Positions 59,532-64,000 of a stretch of 64,000 bases of DNA are shown here, in pieces. Both the position numbers and the translations under genes were made by a program. How positions within the stretch are numbered: position 1 is the stretch's first letter; each line of letters begins with the position of its first letter. The notes beneath the pieces are model-generated. The model searched no databases and was not told where the DNA came from. It saw only the letters and a list, made by a program, of their open reading frames with translations. The DNA is from an uncultured bacterium (GTDB lineage: Bacteria; Planctomycetota; JAJSAM01; JAJVHW01): assembly GCA_937996235.1 (NCBI GenBank), contig CALKVK010000038.1, positions 248,001 to 312,000 on the forward strand, read 5' to 3'.

Positions 59532-62327
59532 TCAGCCGTCGCGGCCGTGGACGTGCACGAACGTGCCGTAGTTCCGCTCGGCGAGCGCGCGCAGGAACTC
59601 GACCTCGAGACCCTTGTCGCCGAACGCGACGACGTGCGTCGTGACGCGCGCGTAGCGGTTCAGGTTGGTGAACCACGAGAGCAGCGTCTTCGAGTCGGTG
59701 AGCGCGCCGCGCGTCGGCATGCCGTCGGTGAGGAACGTGATCGTGTCCGGCGTGTCGCGGAAGGCCGGCGACGAGTCCGGGCGCTCGCCGAGGTCGAGCA
59801 CGGTGCGCAGCGCGTCGTAGTAGTTGGTCTCGCCCGCGGCGGGCAGGTTGCGCAGCCAGTCGGTCGCCGACTCGACGTTCTGCGCCGACGCCACGACGGG
59901 GTCGTCCTTCCACGTCTTCACGCCGTCCGAGAACGAGACGAGCGTGAAGTGCGAGCGCGGGTCGAGGGTCTTCAGCGACTCCGCGATCTCCGACTTGCAC
60001 ATCTCGATCTTCGTCGCGCCCCGCAGCACGCGCCCGCGGCGCTTCGTCCCCCCGGCGTCGGCGACGAAGCGCAGGTCCATGGAGCCGGAGGTGTCGAGCA
60101 CGAACGCGACGCGGTTCGCGAAGAGGTCGATGCCGAAGTACTCCGGCTTGGCGTAGCGGTCGTCCGGGTTCTCGCGCGGCTCGGCGGGCGGCGCGGCCGT
60201 GGTCGGACGGCCCGGGATGCGCCCGCCGTTCGCCACCTTCTGCCGCTCCCACCAGTCCCGCCAGAACTCCGGCTTCTCGCCGAGGTCGTCGTGCGTGATC
60301 GCCGCGAGCGCCGTCTGGATGTCCTTCCGCAGCCGCCCCTGCTCGACCTCCATGCGCGCGAGCAGCGGCTCGACGCCCTCCATGCTGCCGATGCGCCCGA
60401 GCGCCTGGGCCGCCGCGACGCGCAGCTGCCAGCGGCTGTGCGTGAGCAGGTCGGCGATGTTCGCGACGGCCGGCTCGGCGCGTTCGCCGATGTCGGCGAG
60501 GGCGTCCATCGCGGCGACGCGCGTCTTGTCCGCGGAGTCGCGCACGAGGGGCACGAGCGCGCCGACCGCGGACTCGTCGTGGAGCGCGCCGAGCGCACGC
60601 GCGGCCTCGGCACGCGCGTACCAGTTGGCGTCGCCGAGCTGCGTGCGCAGTTCCGGCAGCGCTTCCGTGATGCCGCGCGCGGCGCACAGCCGCGCGACGT
60701 ACGCGCGGGCGATCGGGTCCTTGTGGGCGAGACCGGCGTGCCACGCGGCGTCGCGCGTCGCGGGGTCCTCGATGCCGACGAGCGCGACGAGCACCGTCTC
60801 GCGCACCAGCGGGTCGTCGCGCTCGAGCAGGTCCACGAGCGCGACGGCCGTCTCCGGGTCGGCCACGGTGCCGAGCCCGCGCACGAGCGCGGCGAGCGTC
60901 GCCGGGTCCGTCTCCTTGCGCAGCGCGGCGCGCTCGCGCGCGCCGAGCGCCTCGGCCGTCGCCGCGGCGTCGTCCTTCTTCTCGGGGTTCATCGAGTCGC
61001 GCTTGCCGAGCACGCGCTCGCGCCAGCGCTCGTCGAACACCTCGGGCGTGACGCCGAGCGCCTGGACGAACGCGTCGCGCGCGGGCACGCGCTTGCGCAG
61101 CGCCTTCAGCAGCGCGACCCACGGGTCGCGCCACTCGGAGAGGCACAGGTCCATCCAGCTCCACGCGCGGCGGTGGTCGTCGTCGCTGAGCTGCCCCTGC
61201 GCGCTCTTCGCGAGCAGCGTCTCGATCGCGCCCGGCTTCGACGTGGACGCGATGCGCCGCAGCTCCTTGTCCCACTTGGTGCCGGGGAGCTCGAGCACCT
61301 GGCCCTCGAGGTTGCACGCGAACGCGTCCTCGCGGAACCGCGGCTGCAGGCGCGACAGCCAGTGCGCGACGCCGACGTGCAGCCAGCGCGGCAGCGCGCG
61401 GTTGTGACCGTCCACGACGACCCAGCACGACATCAGCTCGTGGCCGATCATGTGGCGCATCGCGAAGTGGATCGCGGGGTCGCCGCCCTGGCCGAACTGC
61501 TCCATCGAGATGACGAAGCCGTGGAAGCAGAAGCCGTCGGCGACGGTGCTCTTGTCCGTTCCGCCGTACAGGATGTTCGCGGTGGATTGGCCGAGGTACG
61601 TGCCCGCGAGGCCGTCGCCGTCGCGGCGCTTCTCGGGGATGTACATGCCGGTCGGCTTGTCGATCGAGAGCTCGTCGCCGAGCGCCTGCGTGAACTCGCG
61701 CCGCGCGTACTCGGCGCGCTCCAGCATCAGGTGCGCCCACTCGTGCGCGCTGACGGTGCGCTTCGTCGTCGGCGTCACGAGCACCTTCTGCGGGCCCACG
61801 TCCGTGACGAGATAGAAGTGCCGGTCGTAGAGGATGCGCACGTCCTCCGGCTTCTTGAAGAAGCGGCGCTCCTTCGCGAGCCGCTGCCCGACGGTGCGGC
61901 GCTTGTCGTTCCCCGCGTAGTCCTTCGCACCCGGGCCGTTCGCCGCGCAGATCGCGCACTTCGCGGGTCCGGCGCTGCAGACGTGGTCGTCCTCGAGGCA
62001 CTCGCTGCAGGTGATGCCCCACGCGGCGCAGTGGCGCCGCAGGTAGTCGGCCTCCGTCTTGCCCTGGAAGCACGTCGGGTCCCAGCCGGAGGGCACGCTC
62101 TTGCCGTCGTGCGTGTTGCCGCCCGCGCAGCGCGGACACCAGCACGGGTCGATCGTCGGCTTCGCGGGGTTGCGCAGGAAGTGCTGGCACGCACCGGTGC
62201 CGGTGCCGCAGACGCACGCGCCGGGGCGCGGCGCGTCGTCGTCCGCGGCGTGCACGCGGGCGGGCCCGGCGAGGGCGGCGAGCACCAGCGCCGCCGCGGC
62301 GAGGGAGCGGAGGAGTGTGCGCATCAC
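59532..62327 (-). CDS. Cys-rich / decayed peptidase-MA-like / HEAT / VWA secreted protein
   Basis: A protein of 931 residues with a signal peptide (about 1-27). Residues 38-127 contain 13 Cys, including CWCPRC and CAIC. A region resembling a gluzincin (peptidase MA) domain follows: IGHELMSCW (294-302) and LPRWLHVGVAHWLS (311-324) line up with the HExxH and P-x-WLxEGxAE motifs, but the second His and the Glu are replaced. HEAT repeats lie at about 470-680. A von Willebrand A domain (738-931) has a complete MIDAS: DTSGS at 745-749, T835 and D868. It probably binds protein or metal outside the inner membrane. GTG start, leaderless type. Confidence 0.82.
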   Translation of the reverse strand: MMRTLLRSLAAAALVLAALAGPARVHAADDDAPRPGACVCGTGTGACQHFLRNPAKPTIDPCWCPRCAGGNTHDGKSVPSGWDPTCFQGKTEADYLRRHCAAWGITCSECLEDDHVCSAGPAKCAICAANGPGAKDYAGNDKRRTVGQRLAKERRFFKKPEDVRILYDRHFYLVTDVGPQKVLVTPTTKRTVSAHEWAHLMLERAEYARREFTQALGDELSIDKPTGMYIPEKRRDGDGLAGTYLGQSTANILYGGTDKSTVADGFCFHGFVISMEQFGQGGDPAIHFAMRHMIGHELMSCWVVVDGHNRALPRWLHVGVAHWLSRLQPRFREDAFACNLEGQVLELPGTKWDKELRRIASTSKPGAIETLLAKSAQGQLSDDDHRRAWSWMDLCLSEWRDPWVALLKALRKRVPARDAFVQALGVTPEVFDERWRERVLGKRDSMNPEKKDDAAATAEALGARERAALRKETDPATLAALVRGLGTVADPETAVALVDLLERDDPLVRETVLVALVGIEDPATRDAAWHAGLAHKDPIARAYVARLCAARGITEALPELRTQLGDANWYARAEAARALGALHDESAVGALVPLVRDSADKTRVAAMDALADIGERAEPAVANIADLLTHSRWQLRVAAAQALGRIGSMEGVEPLLARMEVEQGRLRKDIQTALAAITHDDLGEKPEFWRDWWERQKVANGGRIPGRPTTAAPPAEPRENPDDRYAKPEYFGIDLFANRVAFVLDTSGSMDLRFVADAGGTKRRGRVLRGATKIEMCKSEIAESLKTLDPRSHFTLVSFSDGVKTWKDDPVVASAQNVESATDWLRNLPAAGETNYYDALRTVLDLGERPDSSPAFRDTPDTITFLTDGMPTRGALTDSKTLLSWFTNLNRYARVTTHVVAFGDKGLEVEFLRALAERNYGTFVHVHGRDG

Positions 62328-62333
62328 GCCCCG

Positions 62334-62339
62334 ACGCTA
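62334..62339 (-). promoter_or_regulatory. -10 box (TAGCGT) six bases before GTG: leaderless start
   Basis: TAGCGT-N6-GTG before the VWA protein gene, the same arrangement as at 16807. The GTG is directly followed by an ATG codon; the spacing favours the GTG. Confidence 0.55.
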
Positions 62340-62437
62340 CCCGCCGCCCCGCCGAATCTCCTGCTCGACGTTCGGTGGCGCGCGCTCCCCGGGCGCAGCT
62401 TCTCGGAGCAGGGGTTCCCAGCCGTGCGCGCGAGGTC

Positions 62438-62443
62438 TACCGT
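62438..62443 (+). promoter_or_regulatory. -10 box (TACCGT) for the beta-helix gene
   Basis: TACCGT, about 70 bases before the ATG at 62515; the leader carries GAGGAGGAG. Confidence 0.35.
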
Positions 62444-62514
62444 GGCCGGGCCGCCGAGGTGGTGTCGCGCACGGCGCGGCGGCTTCCCGGTGGCGCGGCA
62501 CGAGGAGGAGTCCC

Positions 62515-63492
62515 ATGTCCCATCTGCGATCCGCGCGCCTGCCCTCGGTCCTGGCGCTCGCCGCGACGGCCCTGCTGCTAGGCCCCGCCGCGGCGGCACC
62601 GGGCGGCACGCGCGTGACGGTGCGCGCCGGCGACGACCTGCAGGCGGCGCTCGACGCCGCGCCGGACGGCGCGACGGTCGTCATCCGCAAGGGCACGTAC
62701 GGCCCGGTCACGCTCACCGACCGGTCGGACCTCGACATCCGCGGCCAGGGGAAGGTGATCCTCGACGGCTCGACCGCGAGCAACTGCATCCTGCTGACGG
62801 GCTGCACGCGCGTTTCCGTGCGCAAGCTCGAGCTCCGCGACTCGCAGGCCTCGGCGCTGCTGGGAGTCGGCTGCGACGTCGTGACCGTCACGCGCTGCGT
62901 GGTGCGCAACGCCGGCGACGAGGGCATCGAGTTCGCGGACAGCATGCGCATCGCCGTGGACCGCAACCGCATCGACGGCACGGCGGACGACGGCATCGCG
63001 GTCTCGGACTCCTCGGGCGAACCGACGAACGACTCGTCCATCACGCGCAACCGGATCGCGCACGTCCCGGACGGCGGCATCGACGTGCACGGCGACGACA
63101 ACGTCATCTCGCGCAACCTGGTCGTCGACTCGCAGGAGAACGGCATCCTGATCGCCAGCGGCGCGCGCAACCGGGTCGAGCGCAACCGCATCCTGCGCAT
63201 CACGGGCGTCGGGATCGACGTGCGCGGCGACGTCGGCACGCTCTCGCGCAACACGGTCAAGTCGGTCACGGGGAACGGCATCGACGTGGCGGCGGGCACC
63301 CACACCATCACGCGCAACAAGGTGAAGTCCGCCGGCGACGTGGGGTTGCGCGTCGCGACCGACGGCAACGAGGTGACGTACAACCGGATCGCGAAGAGCG
63401 GCGGCGTGGACCTGCAGGACGTCTCGGGCGGCTCCGCGAACGACTTCGGCGGCAACCGGGCGCGCACGCGCGAGCCGGCGGACCTCGACTGA
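62515..63492 (+). CDS. secreted right-handed beta-helix protein
   Basis: A protein of 325 residues with a signal peptide (about 1-28). After a lead-in typical of pectate-lyase-like folds (DDLQAALDAAPDGATVVIRK, then GTYGPVTL) come about nine beta-helix coils of 22-24 residues. They show Asn ladders and repeated N-x-I/V segments: VVRNAGDEGIEFADS, NRIAHVPDGGIDVHGDDNVI, NGILIASGARNRV, NTVKSVTGNGIDVAAG. This is the NosD/parallel beta-helix repeat type, used for polysaccharide binding or cleavage; no catalytic Asp cluster can be assigned. GAGGAGGAGTCCC precedes the ATG. It is convergent with the MATE gene. Confidence 0.87.
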   Translation: MSHLRSARLPSVLALAATALLLGPAAAAPGGTRVTVRAGDDLQAALDAAPDGATVVIRKGTYGPVTLTDRSDLDIRGQGKVILDGSTASNCILLTGCTRVSVRKLELRDSQASALLGVGCDVVTVTRCVVRNAGDEGIEFADSMRIAVDRNRIDGTADDGIAVSDSSGEPTNDSSITRNRIAHVPDGGIDVHGDDNVISRNLVVDSQENGILIASGARNRVERNRILRITGVGIDVRGDVGTLSRNTVKSVTGNGIDVAAGTHTITRNKVKSAGDVGLRVATDGNEVTYNRIAKSGGVDLQDVSGGSANDFGGNRARTREPADLD

Positions 63493-63510
63493 GCGTCCGC
63501 CCCCGCCCGC

Positions 63511-64000
63511 TCAGATGCTGAGCCGCGCCCAGCCCCCGTGGTGCACGGCCAGCACCTTCGCCCCGGTCTTCAGGTAGCTCGTGACGTTGATGCCCCACCA
63601 GATGCCCGCGGGTCCGAGGCCGACGCGCACCGCGAGCCACCAGCAGAGCGGCACGCGCAGGAGGTTGAGCGGCATCGAGAGCCACAGCACGGTGCGCGTG
63701 TCGCCCGCGCCCTCGAGCACGCCGGTCGCGAGCGACTCCCACGCGACCGCGACCTGCGAGAGCGCGAGCAGCGACGCGTACTCGGCGGCGGTGCTGTGCA
63801 CGAGCTCGTCCGCGGCGAAGAGGCCCGTCAGGAACGGGCCGGCGAAGAGGAACGCGGCCGTCGCGACGAGACCGAGCGCGGTCGAGATGGGGAACGCGCG
63901 GCGGTAGACGGACCAGGCGCGCTCCGGCTCGCCGGCGCCGAGCGCCCGTCCGACGAACGACCCGACCGCCATCGAGACGCCGTGGTACGACGGCCACGTG
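63511..64000 (-). CDS. MATE family efflux transporter (5' end outside window)
   Basis: The C-terminal 162 residues or so of a multidrug and toxin extrusion transporter; the frame stays open to the right edge. The segment MAVGSFVGRALGAGEPERAW is the family's conserved V-G-x-x-x-G-A-G loop of the second half. It is followed by helices about 30-48, 68-85, 103-118 and 122-138 (counting from that Met), with GAGDTRTVLWLSMPLNLLRV and LGPAGIWWGINVTS as further signatures. It exports cationic drugs or metabolites in exchange for protons or sodium ions. The visible portion matches the last five helices of a family about 450 residues long. Confidence 0.92.
   Translation of the reverse strand, partial: TWPSYHGVSMAVGSFVGRALGAGEPERAWSVYRRAFPISTALGLVATAAFLFAGPFLTGLFAADELVHSTAAEYASLLALSQVAVAWESLATGVLEGAGDTRTVLWLSMPLNLLRVPLCWWLAVRVGLGPAGIWWGINVTSYLKTGAKVLAVHHGGWARLSI

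Noticed and set aside
56101..62217. A minus-strand frame of about 2000 codons that includes HtrA
   Set aside because: Residues upstream of the HtrA domain are Arg-rich sequence out of frame with the well-supported sigma-54 activator, PEP-CTERM-like and VWA genes on the same strand.
1..64000. tRNA, rRNA, CRISPR arrays, insertion sequences, prophage or integron features
   Set aside because: I looked for T-loop-like sequence, regularly spaced direct repeats, transposase or integrase motifs and att-like flanks and saw none. Short structured RNAs could still be missed without covariance searches.

Overview
The window is 64 kb of very G+C-rich DNA, roughly three quarters G+C by eye. It is densely packed with genes on both strands and lacks rRNA, tRNA, insertion sequences, prophage or CRISPR arrays that I can recognise. 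The gene content points to a didermic, environmental bacterium, most likely a high-G+C Planctomycetota lineage; a myxobacterium-like or other deep-branching group is the alternative. The reasons are a protein kinase/ECF sigma pair with a sulfatase-modifying-factor-like domain, a PEP-CTERM-type sorting tail, a tricorn protease, an FG-GAP/UnbV-like lipoprotein, many large secreted proteins with calcium-loop or helical modules, and a LpxL-like acyltransferase with a TolC/MacAB pump, which imply an outer membrane. This assignment is inference, since no phylogenetic marker was compared.

Layout. 1-7 kb: end of a glycoside-hydrolase-like gene, a secreted beta-propeller protein, a DUF2721 membrane protein and a di-heme cytochrome c peroxidase. 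7-19.6 kb: two copies of an unusual nested repeat (7101-7260 and 15593-15827), an M48/M28 peptidase pair, an aldo/keto reductase with a PHA-system protein, a serine hydrolase, a terpenoid-cyclase-fold secreted protein, a metallophosphoesterase, aat with a TauE-like exporter, and a secreted calcium-loop protein. 19.7-25.1 kb: a rightward operon of a membrane-anchored trypsin-like protease, a fused LplT-Aas phospholipid repair protein and a DUF2007 protein. 25-36 kb: secreted and lipoprotein genes, a tricorn protease, a lipid A-type acyltransferase, an FHA protein, a phasin and a GNAT acetyltransferase. 36-40 kb: a kinase and ECF sigma factor joined by a 4-base overlap. 41.7-48.6 kb: a five-gene efflux operon (TolC, MacA-like, MacB ATPase, MacB permease, FG-GAP lipoprotein). 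48.7-56 kb: a secreted matrixin-type protease, a HEAT protein and a 1070-residue surface protein. 56-64 kb: a sigma-54 activator coupled to an HtrA protease, a PEP-CTERM-like protein, a large HEAT/VWA protein with a decayed peptidase domain, a beta-helix protein and a partial MATE transporter.

Themes. Envelope maintenance dominates: proteases in the envelope (M48, M28, trypsin-like, HtrA, tricorn, matrixin), phospholipid repair, efflux and peroxide defence. Polyhydroxyalkanoate storage is touched on by a phasin and a PHA-system protein, without a synthase in view.

Expression signals are unusually readable. Nine genes have a TAnnnT-like -10 box ending six or seven bases before the start codon, mostly GTG, which predicts leaderless transcripts. 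Genes with a Shine-Dalgarno sequence have the same -10 box further upstream. Operon genes are commonly joined by ATGA or GTGA overlaps, and one long gene appears to start with CTG inside a CTGA overlap.
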